Of a DNA stretch of 64,000 nt, positions 35,301-43,772 are shown piece after piece. Under the pieces are notes generated by a model that saw only the letters and a list, made by a program, of their open reading frames with translations, did no database searches and was not told where the DNA came from. The stretch spans positions 1,199,238 through 1,263,237 of the forward strand of contig CH003046.1 of the NCBI GenBank assembly GCA_000149265.1. The letters run 5' to 3'. Source of the DNA: Ciona savignyi. Its lineage: Eukaryota > Chordata > Ascidiacea > Phlebobranchia > Cionidae. The position numbers were made by a program, and so were the translations under genes. Position 1 is the first letter of the stretch. Each line of letters starts with the position of its first letter.

Positions 35301-38150
35301 AACATCTACTGGACGGATGCCGGACCGAAGACGATATCGGTGGCGCGCTTGGACGGTTCCAGCAGGTTTGTAGTTTAACTTGTTTTGTAATCTGGCTAAG
35401 TATCGAACCCGGAAAGGCTTGCCATTGAGTTTTAATTAGAAATCGGTATATTAAAGCTGTTTTAAATGGTATATGAATCGCTTGCGTTACCATTTTACCA
35501 CACGCTCGTTGACGAGTAGTTGTTACTGAGTTGTAACAAATGTTGTGGCTGCAGGAAAGTGCTGATAGATCAAGGATTGGACGAACCGAGAGCGTTGGTC
35601 GTCCATCCGTCACGTGGTCTCGTATTCTGGACCGACTGGGGAGAGAAAGCGAAGATTGAAAAGATGAATATGGACGGGAGCGGGAGAAAGGTTCGTATTG
35701 CGGTGTAGATTTGGAGGATTATTCAACTTTCCACTATCCAGGCGTTGGTACGGAAGAATCTGCAGTGGCCGAACGGACTTATCCATCGACTACAATAACT
35801 CTCGTCTTTTCTACGTCGACGCGTCCGATGAACTGAACCGAATCGAAACCTGCGATTTTAACGGACGAAAACGGAGGGTTGTGGTTTCGCCCGTTCCACA
35901 CGGGTTTGCTGTCACATATGTGAGTGTGGTTGGCTTCCTGTGTGACTGCTGGTACGGTTGTGTAGCCGAATGGTTAACGCGACCGATATATATACCGACT
36001 CTTATACAAAAACACGGTCCTTGTGACGAGCCCATCATGGTTTCGAAATTTGGCTCGATTAAAAATAAAATTCTGTGGGACTGCTGTCATCTCAACACAT
36101 AATTCTGTTGCAGCTATCAGGGACGTTGTATTGGACGGACTGGCAGACGAAGAGCGTCCATGCGGCAAGCTATCCGTTCAGCTCCGGAAAGCCGAAAACG
36201 TTGCTACGCGGAATCGACGGACTCATGGACATCAAGGTTCTGACTAAAAATGTTAATATTTTCTAGCCCAGCTAAGTCGAATCTCTCTCTAATTCGCCCG
36301 ACTGGTTAGCTTATATTGCAGCGTCGGACTGTCAGTCGGATGGTTTCGGAATCAAAACCAGCCGCTGCCTGATCGGTTTTGTACTGGGCAAGGCACTTAG
36401 CAGATGTTCCCTAGACCCAATTAATTATTGAGCTTTACTAATTCTGAAATATTTTAATCTTTTACAACACAATAGCTCCGGTAACTCGGATGGTGAGCGC
36501 GTGGTAATATGACGATTGCCCGTGTGCCAATTGCGTTTTTATATTTACAGGTATAACCAAGAATACCACATCGTTAACAATCTATGATATTTCATCTTAA
36601 TCTACGTAAACCTGCAATGTTGAATTGACCTGTATCCCATACGCATCTACAGGCTGTCTCGTCCGCGCGACAAACCGGCACCAGTTTGTGCGATTCGGCG
36701 CGCGGGTACGGTGGGTGCAGCCACCTGTGCTTGATGAGGGGTCCACGGTCGGTGACGTGCGCCTGCCCTGACGACCCAGAGACGCCCAGCTTGCCCACGA
36801 GCGACCACGCGATACTGGCCGAACTCGCGCAGGGATACGGCGGTGTTCACACCCGGCATACCAACTGCAGTCGCATCCCGATCAAAGTCCCTGCACGCCC
36901 GACCCCAGTTGCTCCCAGTGGTACCAACCCAGCAACGACCCCCTCAATCCTAACAACTCAGCAACTCAACAATACATCGAATGCGAAACCGGAAGGTAAT
37001 TGTTCGATATTTGCATTCGAACCCTCCAACATACTTCCTCTTCTACAGGTCGCCCGTCCATTGTCCACATGTTGGCAGTGTTTCTCTCTGCTGCAGTGAT
37101 CGTATTTCTCATTATCATCGTTTTCGGGTTGTTCATGTGGAGGTAGGTTGTGCATATACTGTCCTGTAAGGTTCTGCTGGGCTTTGCTGTGCTCTGCTGG
37201 GCTTTGCTGTTCTCTGCTAGGCTTTGCTGGGCTCTGCTGGGCTCTGCTGGGCTCTGCTGGGCTCTGCTGGGCTTTGCTGGGCTTTGCTGGGCCTTGCTGG
37301 GCTTTGCTGGGCTTTGCTGGGCTCCGCTGGGCTTTGCTGGGCTCCGCTGGGCTCTGTTGTGTTCTGTTGGGTCCTGTTGGGTCATGCTGGGCTCTGCTGG
37401 GCTCTGCTGGGCTCCGCTGGGCTCCGCTTTGGGCTTTGTGGGCTGGCTCTGCTGGGCTTTTATTCACTATTTATCCCTTGCAGAAAAATGAAACGAAGAA
37501 AGAACCTTCGATCGAACATCCCGACGAGCGAGAGCAGCACGGTAACGTACAGGAAGACGGTGAGCTACAGAGCTGGCAGTAACGCACTGCTGCTACGCAA
37601 CAACACACCTGGCGACATCCCGACCATGTGGCCCGGGGTTGAAGCATCGAATAAATTGGATCGAAGTGCAGCCAGCGTTGAAGCTTTCCGGGGGGATGAC
37701 TCCCTTAACACTTCAGAGGACGACAGATTCGATGAAACTTCCACCCAGTACAGTCGGGTCTCGACGCTAGAGGGTTCTAAAGCGCCAAGTCGGAAGCTCG
37801 GCACCGCCGTCTCCCCCACCTCGCACGACGTGTTGAAACACACGGTCCCACTACTCCAAGTCACCCAACCCAAACTCAAATCTCAGTCGTCCAATCAAAT
37901 CGCTTACTCCATAGACGACGGTGACGTAAGCAGTTGCTATAGCGACGACGATTTTTCGAGTTGCACGGAAGGGGCGTCGCCCACCACCGTGCGGTCGAAA
38001 CCGAGGAACCGATTGTTGCGAAATCTGCTGGACAAACAACCGAAGATGAGCGTCACAACGACGTGCACGATGTTGTCGGATGACGACTACAATAGTAGTG
38101 AGCCGCTGACGACGGACGTCGACGAAACGAACAATTCCCCACAAAGTTAA
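17329..38150 (+). CDS. LRP4: LRP4-type LDL receptor-related protein
   Basis: A single-pass surface receptor. In vertebrates LRP4 binds agrin and Wnt modulators (Dkk1, sclerostin) and activates MuSK; a role in this animal is inferred. I traced 34 exons encoding 2052 residues (human about 1905). Order: signal peptide (exon 1, 17329-17389, LVFCLCLFV), nine LDLa modules (to about residue 408), two EGFs, then four YWTD beta-propellers separated by EGFs (to about 1685), an EGF plus Thr/Pro-rich stalk, a transmembrane helix (about 1805-1830) and a 220-residue tail. LDLa modules before the propellers identify LRP4 rather than LRP5/6, where they follow them. The frame closes through all exons except for one extra base in exon 30. 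Confidence 0.95.
17390..19050 (+). other. LRP4 intron 1, with two SINE-B copies
   Basis: A 1.66-kb first intron, often a regulatory site, though no motif was recognised. It holds two adjacent ~115-bp tRNA-like repeats (18537-18655 and 18668-18785), each with an A-box-like GGTTAACGCGAC or relative and a B box ATGGGTTCGAAAC. Confidence 0.6.
18537..18785 (+). mobile_element. Two tandem SINE-B copies
   Basis: Copy 1 reads GGTACGGTCGTGTTGGCCCA, ACGGTTAACGCGACCGATAC, then TCATGGGTTCGAAACT and an A-rich tail. Copy 2 is more diverged (GGTCGCGTGGTCGAATGGTT ... AATGGGTTCGAAACTTGGCT). The pair GGCCGAATGGTTAA and GGTTCGAA resembles class II tRNA (Ser/Leu) A and B boxes, so a tRNA-derived origin is inferred. 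Confidence 0.7.
19051..25453 (+). CDS. LRP4: LRP4 exons 2-10: nine LDLa modules
   Basis: Each exon encodes one LDLa module, all in phase 1: 19051-19194, 20098-20214, 20676-20795, 21976-22089, 22147-22335, 24192-24305, 24488-24607, 25147-25272, 25334-25453. Each has six cysteines and an acidic calcium site such as [26 protein letters not shown] or [13 protein letters not shown]. Module 5 (exon 6) is unusual: it carries extra residues between Cys 2 and Cys 3 ([14 protein letters not shown]) and reads GVDE where SDE is expected. Human LRP4 has eight modules, so one is extra. Intron 22090-22146 is 57 nt, a multiple of three without an in-frame stop. Confidence 0.93.
21716..21895 (-). mobile_element. 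SINE-A, reverse, 5'-truncated, in LRP4 intron 4
   Basis: Tail AGGATAGGATAGGAAATTCA, body GTTACCGGAGCTATTTCAGT, ending in the AACTCATAAATCCGCTGGGT region. The head is absent. Confidence 0.8.
22336..24191 (+). other. LRP4 intron 6
   Basis: A 1.86-kb intron with nothing recognised except a worn SINE-A in sense orientation at about 23860-24102 (TTAAGGCACTTAATCGACGT, AACCCGACGGGTTAC). Its open frames have no family features. Confidence 0.55.
24331..24494 (+). repeat. Tandem duplication of the 3' splice site of LRP4 exon 8
   Basis: A block beginning TGCAATGGCGCT and ending CCCATACCTACAGCCGAGTA is repeated immediately downstream (TGCAATGGCGCT ... CCCATACCCGCAGCCGAGTA). Two acceptors with the same following bases therefore lie 84 nt apart (AG ending 24403 and 24487). 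The 84 nt are in frame and stop-free. Confidence 0.85.
24682..24950. mobile_element. MITE with ~43-bp inverted repeats and TAA duplication (Harbinger-like)
   Basis: The left end GTGGAATTTCAAAAGTTG and the right end CAACTTTTGAAATTCCAC are inverted repeats continuing for about 43 bp (to GGAGGCCGGG / CCCGGCCTCC) with one mismatch. TAA flanks both sides (24679-24681, 24951-24953). Long TIRs with a 3-bp TWA duplication are typical of PIF/Harbinger MITEs. It is 269 bp, non-coding, in LRP4 intron 8. Confidence 0.8.
25510..29587 (+). CDS. LRP4: LRP4 exons 11-16: two EGF modules and propeller 1
   Basis: Exons: 25510-25659, 26119-26355, 26907-27026, 28289-28445, 28727-28944, 29411-29587. Exon 11 is EGF 1 ([12 protein letters not shown]). 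Exon 12 opens with a calcium-binding EGF signature [11 protein letters not shown] and then starts the propeller (LLFTNRIDI). Blades carry [29 protein letters not shown], the Asn-containing [17 protein letters not shown] and [18 protein letters not shown]. In vertebrate LRP4 this first propeller is the agrin-binding one; whether that holds here is unknown. Confidence 0.93.
25760..26030 (-). mobile_element. SINE-A, reverse, degenerate, in LRP4 intron 11
   Basis: Landmarks are ATCATCGGGTTACCGGGGCT, GGGGTTCAGGCAATATCCGT and CAAGTGCCTTGCCCAGGGAT. The head near 26030 is eroded. Confidence 0.65.
27050..27455 (+). mobile_element. SINE-B interrupted by a reverse SINE-A (nested)
   Basis: The SINE-B 5' part (GGTCGTGTGGCCGAATGGTT ... 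AAACGGTCTTATTGACCAAC) stops at 27132 and resumes at 27437 with its B box ATGGGTTCGAAA. The intervening 27132-27427 is a near full-length reverse SINE-A. CTCTTA occurs on both sides of it (27127-27132 and 27431-27436), a candidate target duplication. Confidence 0.8.
27455..27660 (+). mobile_element. Two further SINE-B copies with a TA microsatellite
   Basis: Copies at about 27455-27560 (GGTCGAATGGCCAGCGCGAC ... GCTTCGAAACTTAGC) and 27566-27660 (GCCAAATGGTTAGCGCGACT). The first contains a (TA) run at about 27500-27522. Confidence 0.6.
27805..27923 (+). repeat. 43-bp tandem repeat, about 2.7 copies, in LRP4 intron 13
   Basis: Units starting TGTGATGAATATCATTATTC at 27805, 27848 and 27891 are identical over their shared length, so the expansion is recent or homogenised. 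Confidence 0.9.
29638..29755 (+). mobile_element. SINE-B in LRP4 intron 16
   Basis: GGTACGGTCGTGTGGCCGAA, TGGTTAACGCGACCGATACA, then CATCATGGGTTCGAAACTTG. A well-preserved copy of about 115 bp. Confidence 0.75.
29855..30118 (-). mobile_element. SINE-A, reverse, degenerate, in LRP4 intron 16
   Basis: Landmarks are GGGAAACGCAATTGTCAGAT, GGCCGGCTACCGGAAATATT and the head remnant AGCTAACCGGCCGGA. Confidence 0.6.
30147..31878 (+). CDS. LRP4: LRP4 exons 17-21: EGF, propeller 2 and EGF
   Basis: Exons: 30147-30306, 30786-30954, 31015-31202, 31258-31392, 31450-31878. [19 protein letters not shown] is followed by blades [60 protein letters not shown] and [18 protein letters not shown], then an EGF ([12 protein letters not shown]) with an extra loop (VNGGDILST) before its fourth cysteine. 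Blade 2 has YWTE instead of YWTD. Exon 21 ends at AACAA|GTGGGT and rejoins exon 22 as [12 protein letters not shown]. Confidence 0.92.
31917..32068. mobile_element. Hairpin (foldback) element, copy 1
   Basis: Ends GTACCGCTAAATACTAC and GTAGTATTTAGAGGCACT are inverted repeats. The interior holds TTAGGGTTGGGGTTAAAGTT and CAAGCGCTCCAAGCGCTCC. TGTTAGACG on the left and TGTTAGATG on the right (32072-32080) look like an imperfect target duplication. Same family as 32854-33055 and 53742-53958. It lies in LRP4 intron 21. Confidence 0.75.
32355..32418 (+). repeat. 23-bp tandem repeat next to the exon 22 acceptor of LRP4
   Basis: Unit TTGCACACGTCACGTATCC plus AACA, about 2.7 copies, ending roughly 10 bp before the acceptor AG at 32428-32429. 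Confidence 0.8.
32430..34057 (+). CDS. LRP4: LRP4 exons 22-26: propeller 3
   Basis: Exons: 32430-32560, 32614-32763, 33146-33257, 33326-33494, 33825-34057. Landmarks: [33 protein letters not shown], the [11 protein letters not shown] junction, [38 protein letters not shown] and [15 protein letters not shown]. The equivalent of YWAD is IWGD. Phases 1,1,2,0,2 close correctly. Intron 22 is 53 nt. Intron 23 is largely a hairpin element. Confidence 0.9.
32854..33055. mobile_element. Hairpin (foldback) element, copy 2
   Basis: It is 202 bp. The ends GTACCTCTAAATACTAC and GTAGTATTTAGATGCACT are inverted repeats. Inside them the left arm is an array of CGCTTG(G/A)ATCG-like decamers and the right arm the complementary GATCCAAGCG decamers, so the unit can fold into one long hairpin with a loop of about 45 nt. 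A perfect 13-bp direct repeat TCTCGAATCCACG flanks it (32841-32853 and 33056-33068). Confidence 0.85.
34639..36236 (+). CDS. LRP4: LRP4 exons 27-31: EGF and propeller 4, with one frameshift
   Basis: Exons: 34639-34903, 35172-35365, 35555-35690, 35742-35919, 36114-36236. [15 protein letters not shown] is followed by [76 protein letters not shown] and GIDGLMDIK. In exon 30 the frame that reads [11 protein letters not shown] ends in a stop, while the continuation [14 protein letters not shown] lies in the next frame. One extra base near 35779-35781 accounts for this. Entry and exit phases of the exon both demand its removal. Confidence 0.88.
35043..35150 (+). mobile_element. SINE-A 3' fragment, sense, next to LRP4 exon 28
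   Basis: ACAATAGCTCCAGTAATGTA, GGTGGGCGCGAGGTAATCTG and the tail CATATCCGATCCTCC. The tail ends about 20 nt before the exon 28 acceptor (AG at 35170-35171). Confidence 0.75.
35948..36062 (+). mobile_element. SINE-B in LRP4 intron 30
   Basis: GGTACGGTTGTGTAGCCGAA, TGGTTAACGCGACCGATATA and CATCATGGTTTCGAAATTTG. Well preserved. Confidence 0.75.
36290..36570 (+). mobile_element. SINE-A, sense, degenerate, in LRP4 intron 31
   Basis: Head-like CGACTGGTTAGCTTATATTG, body GGCAAGGCACTTAGCAGATG, ACACAATAGCTCCGGTAACT and ATGACGATTGCCCGTGTG. The tail is lost. Confidence 0.65.
36653..38150 (+). CDS. LRP4: LRP4 exons 32-34: last EGF, stalk, transmembrane helix and cytoplasmic tail
   Basis: Exons: 36653-36995, 37049-37142, 37484-38150. 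Exon 32 has EGF-like [15 protein letters not shown] and a Thr/Pro/Asn-rich stalk. Exon 33 is essentially the membrane helix ([19 protein letters not shown]) followed by MWR. Exon 34 is a basic then Ser/Asp-rich tail ([25 protein letters not shown]) ending in SPQS. I see no NPxY internalisation motif and no C-terminal PDZ ligand of the vertebrate ESQV type, so the tail appears lineage-specific. Confidence 0.88.
37171..37460 (+). repeat. 10-bp minisatellite in LRP4 intron 33
   Basis: About 29 units of GCTCTGCTGG or GCTTTGCTGG fill the intron between the transmembrane and tail exons. The plus strand is nearly free of A, giving strong strand asymmetry and long accidental open frames on both strands. 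Confidence 0.95.
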
Positions 38151-38498
38151 GGAGCTTGCCATATCTGCCACTTTTATTTATTCTCGTCTTTTATCACAAG
38201 GCGGAAATACGGAACTGCGGAAATACCCACAAACCCCCTAACCCAGTCAAACTGGAATTCGCTAAACCCCTACGATTTGAATATTTGTATTTCCGTTGTT
38301 TCTTTTTTCCGTCTTGTTTTATGAATCTTTCTTCTTGTATTTTTACTGCGTTTTCTGTTTTTTTTGTGGTTTTATTATGTCGTGTTTGAATAATTGAAGT
38401 CGTCCTTCATCAACCCAAACCTCCCAAATACTCAGTGTTACGTCACAGTCACAATCGACAATACTTTTATCTCTTTTATTCTCCCCGTTGAAGTGGGT

Positions 38499-38504
38499 AA
38501 TAAA
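38499..38504 (+). terminator. Candidate LRP4 polyadenylation signal
   Basis: AATAAA 349 nt after the LRP4 stop, the first canonical signal downstream. Confidence 0.5.
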
Positions 38505-40729
38505 GACGTTGCACCTTGGTAGCTGTGGGTGGTCACGATGGTTAGCTCGGTTGGTGAGAGCGTCAGTCGTCATTTGTAAAGTTATTTGAAAAGTTCGAAT
38601 GTCATTGGGCAAGGTACTTTAGCCTGAACGCAGTGGACTAGAGACGGCTTCACGCACGCACACACGTGAGCGCTTTCGATCCTTCGACTTGTTGGTTTAT
38701 TTTTCATTAGCTGATCCAGGAGTGCGTTCGTTATAAATAACAAATACACGGTTTCATCATAAACGTGTGTGAAACCGGTCTAATGGGTTAAAGTAAAATA
38801 TAAGAAACCTCTCCATTCAAGGCACCACACTCTGCTCACGTAACCTGGCGGTGAGCAATTGCATGTGTTATAACTCTCCTTTTTTATTTATGGGGATAAA
38901 CGCGAGTATTGATAACCCATCGATCGTGTGCTTGCCTAATCCATCCTTTAAGCTCCTAAGCTAAGTGTATTGCTACGTGATGATGCCTAAACCCAGGCGG
39001 TAAAGGTTCGATCAGCTTAACGTTTTTTCTTGATTAACAGAAAGATGATACATCATTATTACATAGTTAGAGACGAAACAAAAAATAAGGCAAAACAACA
39101 ACCGTTAATCACATCAATGCACGACCATTAAACCTATTATGTTATAGTTACAAATTAAAGACACAACAGAAATGAATTAATATGGTAATTATTTGCACAT
39201 GCAACGTTCTCTACCGAAAGATGGTGCGGTCGAAACCTATAGTCAAATTTAAAAAATCTTTAGCTTTTTTTGTTATGTCAGAGATTGTGGATTTAGCGAA
39301 ATATTTTTCTTCCGAACTGGACGAATAATCGATTTGATATGTAACTGACTTTTCTAATAACTCGGGAATATTGAATTACAAAACTGTCGCGTCATATATT
39401 GCTTTAGACGTAAATTTAAATAATACGAGGAACACATGATCAATCAGTTATTTTTGTTGTTTGTTTCTGATGTGAAATTTACTAAAAGTCAGCTGATGCC
39501 TCGTGACCACTGTCGAGTTAGAGATATTACAGTGCATTGTAAATTATTAAGACGTGTTTTTGAAACCTCTTTAATACTGAGTTAGGTTAAGTGCCTTGCT
39601 TAATGACAAAGCAGTCGAACAGCTAGCGGCTGGCTTCGAAGTGAAAACCTTCTTGCGGAAACAGTGGAACACGGACGCTTTAAAAATTAAAGAAATGCTT
39701 TACAGACTGGTAACTTAATAATGTGGTAAACATATCTAGTTGTTTCACAGAGCAATTTGTAACTAAGGCATTTTGTGTATATTAATTACACAGCTTATTG
39801 TAAAGTCAATAAAAATCTAGACCTAAAATGAAAAAAAGGAAGCAGCGTATTATATTTCGAGCACCTGAACAAATTAATTTAATTTGGTGGAACGACGAAT
39901 AATGACCACTGGTAGGTGATGGGCTAGAGAGTGAGAATCGAATATCTGTCCTCGCCGACTGCTATACAAAGGAAATTGATAGGTTTGTTGTAGTACAATA
40001 TACCAAAATGAGGAAAAGGAAAGAGGAAGGGAAACCGCACAATGTCTAAAAGAAAGCCAATTTGAACCTCAACCGACCTTAATGTTTCGTTTACTGATCA
40101 CTTTCCCTCTTTTAGTTTTGTCTGTTATGTTTAGAGATAATTATGTTATAATATAGGGAGGCTACATACAATTTCCATTCCCACCAGCATACAGGCGACA
40201 TACGATATGACGTCACGTCAAACTTGACCAATCAGCTTGTAATTGTGACTTTTATCCTATTAATGTATCACAATGGTGATTGTGATGCAAATTTTCTACT
40301 CCACGAACGCCAGGGGCACAAGAACGGTCACTGTTCAAAATAATAATAATACTAGCACAAGAACCAAACTGTACCGTATAGCCAATAATTGTTGTAATTG
40401 TATATCGTCTGGCGTAGAAAGTAGCGTATAATTGCTTAATAACGTGAAACCACAACACCAAAACAACGTTTTATTTTCAATAACAACTGTTATGTGTCGT
40501 TAAAGGGCAGTGTGCAGTTTCATTGCTTTTTCCTGTCAGTATTATTATTATTGTAATTATCCACGCGATCGTTTTTGTACGACTTATGCTCGTGAACTAA
40601 AAACAAATCACCATCGTTAGTCAGACTAATTCGACATGAATGGCTAACCGGGTTGTCTGAAAATGTGATTAATTTTACTATGGCATAACCGGTGTGTGCC
40701 TAATAAAGCGTTAGAGCTATAATTGTGAC

Positions 40730-41212
40730 CAGGGTTGCCAGACGGAAAATCTGCTTTACGGCCAAACTGTGTTTGCTTTACGGCCAAAATTCGGCCAATT
40801 TGTATCAAGTACAAAATAAACTATTTAATTTAGCCAATTGGGCTATTTATCTCAATATTTGTTCAAAAATTGTATAGTATAAATTCCCTCCAGATTTGTA
40901 GAACCCAATCAAATACTATACAGGAATGCTTACCGTTATTATTTTATTTCAAAACGTCATAATCTGCTTTGTGATTTGGAAAATGAGACAATTGATATTA
41001 TAAATTCATTTACATATATATTTTTTCCCTTTATTTCTACTCTAGCGTAAAAATAATATGATGTTTTGGCTAAAAAATTGACAATATGCTTATACGGCCA
41101 AATTCGGCCAGATTTTTCCGCACGGCCAAACTATTTTTTTCGCGTCTGGGGCGATTTTGGTACGGCCAAATTTCTGAAATTTGGCCGTGAAAAAGGCCAA
41201 ATGGCAACCCTG
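40730..41212. mobile_element. Non-autonomous hAT-like MITE, copy 2 (483 bp)
   Basis: Same family and length as 357-841, with the same TIR CAGGGTTGCCA / TGGCAACCCTG. A perfect 8-bp target duplication ATTGTGAC flanks it (40722-40729 and 41213-41220). Large blocks match copy 1 (for example AGCCAATTGGGCTATTTATC), with scattered substitutions and 1-2-bp indels. Confidence 0.92.
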
Positions 41213-41916
41213 ATTGTGACCTGATGACAGATCACGATTGTGGTCTAATTGTACTTAACGAGGATACAAAGTAGCGCGAACATGTGATAAAGTTACTACA
41301 AGATGACGCAATCAGATCATTAGCTGGTACTGTACACGCTGCGACTACTTTTAAACACCGTTTGAAGTAGTGAAAAAAACTTTTCATTCCTATATGTTTT
41401 GTTAAACTGAAGTCATTTTGGGTTTGAAACTTTGACCGTTAAAAAAGTTGCGACTAAACAAGCAGGTTATACCGGAAATAAATTTATTTTGAATGCGAAT
41501 AACCAAATGATTTCTGTCACTTGAGACAAAACACACACACAAATTTCGGCACGACCTATTTGACAAAACACCGGGATAAATAAATAATATTTGTACTTTT
41601 CATGCCACAAAATCACATAAATGCTTTTTTAGCAAATTTGATTGTTTAGCTAGTTTCTACACCGACCTATATAATATTCAAAGTTGTAGTTGCGTGATTA
41701 ACCTAGAGAACGGTCGTATCATTATGAATAACAGATGTGGTCTCAGCAAAGAACTGCATAATGCGATTGCCAGTTCAACCTGGCCGAGGGCTGATTTTTA
41801 ATCCGCGGATTCATTTCAATGAGTATGTTCATTCGAGGTCGGTCATTATGACGTATTGTACACGAGACAAAGGAACAAGTAAGACATGACGCAACACTAG
41901 ATCATGAGCGTCGAAC

Positions 41917-41925
41917 TATATATAT
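41917..41925 (+). promoter_or_regulatory. Possible TATA box of the ChaC gene
   Basis: TATATATAT preceded by CGAAC, about 136 nt upstream of the ATG at 42061. Placed on sequence alone. Confidence 0.3.
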
Positions 41926-42060
41926 CAGTGCGTGGCGTGTGCGCAAATGGTTTCTTTGTGTTGTTGTGTAAGCGTTTGCGCCATATGTTGATAGATGGCT
42001 GGGAATATAGACACGGCAAGTAAAACGAACGGAAGTATTTGAGATCAGCTTATAGTCAAT

Positions 42061-43489
42061 ATGGGAGCAAATTTATTTGAATGCTCGGTAGACCGTGTTG
42101 ATATGAAGAATACTTTAACCGCGGAAGAAGTAAGAGAATGGGTTGTGAGGTCACAATCAGGAACCCAATGCCCAGAGTCCAGATCACTTCTAGTGTTCGG
42201 GTATGGTTCCCTAGTGTGGTTACCGAAGTTTGCATACCATCATCGAGAGGTTGGGTGTATTCATGGCTTCGTCAGACGGTTCTGGCAGGGAAACGTTTCA
42301 CACCGAGGGGTACCGGGTTCGGTGAGTACACTTTGCTATATACCTAGTAGCAAGTTTAAGACTGATAGCCTATACTGAATTAATAGTTTTTTTATTGCTT
42401 TTTTAGTAATATTTATTCAATGCTTTTTTCCTTTTATCTGCCATTTTTATTATAAACGTTCAGAGTTAACGTTTTTTAAATCACCTATTATTTGGGAACT
42501 TCCATTAAATATTCTTTCTTTAATTTACAGCCTGGTCGAGTCGTGACCTTGGTTGCTGACCGAGAGGTAAGTTGGATCGTTACGACGTGTTTTGACTAGG
42601 ATATGAAGTTTGTGTGTTTATCTCTGCAATGGGAAAACCCCCCTATGTATATTGGTACTCTATTCTATAGTACAACCCATTAATCTACTGGGTCCAGTAG
42701 GTGTCCGATAGTGCCTTGCCAAGAACACAAAATTTACGATCGTGTGGCCGAATGGTTAACGCGGCCGATACATATACCGACTCCTATAAAAAAAACGGTC
42801 CTGGTAACGAGCCCATCAGGAGTTAGAAACTTGGATCGGTAAAAAAAACTACACAAATAACTAGCTATAGCGATTAGTTTTGAACGTGCAACGCACGACT
42901 TGACATGCGGTTTTAATATCTATGAAATTTCCAGGGCGTGACATGGGGAGTCGCTTACCACCTGAAAGGCAAGCAACAGATTGAATCTGCACTTCAGCAC
43001 CTCGTTACTAGAGAGATGATTAAGGGCGGATATGACGTAGCGACCACTATGTTCCATGGCCAGCTATCTTACAACGTGCTGACCTTCGTTGCGACGCCCG
43101 ACAACGCGCATTACCTCGGCCCAGCACCGGTGGACACTGTTGCCAACACCATCGTCAACTCGCGAGGTCAAAGCGGCCATAACCTCGAGTATATATTTAA
43201 CCTGGTGGATGCGCTGCGGGTAGAGGCGCCACAGGGTGTGGACAACCACCTCCATTCACTCGAGGAGGCCTGTCATCGCAGGCTTAGCCACATTCTCATC
43301 AACCGACATCGTGCGTTCTGCTGCGATGGCACGGACACCTCCGAATGTATGGCAGAATGTCACAAATGCTTAACAACAAGACACTCGGACGACGACGCGT
43401 ATATTATCGACTGCTTTACGCGTAGAATGGACAAAATAAAGGCGGTCATAGCGCCCATCGTACAACAGCCAGAAAAAGTAAAGAATTAA
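42061..43489 (+). CDS. ChaC-family glutathione-specific gamma-glutamylcyclotransferase
   Basis: ChaC enzymes cleave glutathione to 5-oxoproline and Cys-Gly in the cytosol. Exons 42061-42321, 42531-42566 and 42935-43489, all phase 0, encode 283 residues. Visible family motifs: FGYGSLVW (46-53, substrate-binding loop), [15 protein letters not shown] (72-86), PGRVVTLV, the catalytic Glu126 in REMIKGGYD, and YLGPAP ... [15 protein letters not shown]. It is longer than vertebrate CHAC1/2 (about 180-220) through a 40-residue N-terminal extension and a C-terminal tail containing the Cys cluster [18 protein letters not shown] cannot assign it to CHAC1 or CHAC2. The neighbouring TRMT2A converges on it, leaving 283 bp between the stops. 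Confidence 0.93.
42728..42848 (+). mobile_element. SINE-B in ChaC intron 2
   Basis: TACGATCGTGTGGCCGAATG, GTTAACGCGGCCGATACATA and an A-rich tail. A worn SINE-A piece (about 42595-42725) precedes it. Confidence 0.7.
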
Positions 43490-43679
43490 ATATATTCGTC
43501 GATGAATCGGAGGATTGTCGGTTCGATTCTCACGGCGGATGCTCAATAAGCAGATCAAGTTGCATATTGTGGGAACTCTAAAACGCATTTATGAGATCCA
43601 ATATACTAATGGTGGATACATCTCCCTAGGAGGATACAAAGCTAAACAAACACTGCTTCGCGCCATGTCCTTCCCTCTT

Positions 43680-43685
43680 TTTATT
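43680..43685 (-). terminator. Candidate TRMT2A polyadenylation signal
   Basis: AATAAA on the minus strand (TTTATT on plus), 88 nt after the TRMT2A stop at 43773. Confidence 0.5.
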
Positions 43686-43772
43686 CAATACCATTACCTC
43701 AAGTGTTAACGTGTGCCGGTACATTCGTTGCTGCTATCATAGAATATTTTTGCTACGAACACTGTGTTGTTA

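Larger units (their letters stand above)
38505..42060. other. Intergenic region between LRP4 and the ChaC gene
   Basis: About 3.5 kb. It holds worn SINE-A fragments (about 38530-38930 and 39480-39660) and a complete hAT-like MITE (40730-41212). No coding potential recognised; ORFs are short and unrelated to any family I know. A TATATATAT stretch lies at 41917-41925, 136 nt before the ChaC ATG. Confidence 0.6.

Noticed and set aside
36958-37491. Leu/Cys/Trp-rich and Gln/Ser/Pro-rich repeat proteins on opposite strands
   Set aside because: Both come from the 10-bp intronic minisatellite of LRP4.
17329-38150. LRP5/6 or LRP1/2 identity for the receptor
   Set aside because: LRP5/6 have LDLa modules after the propellers and a PPPSP-repeat tail; LRP1/2 are far longer. 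LDLa modules first with four propellers fits LRP4.
43500-43550. tRNA-like B box GGTTCGATTCTCAC after the ChaC gene
   Set aside because: The T stem does not pair and no A box or anticodon arm is present at the right distance.
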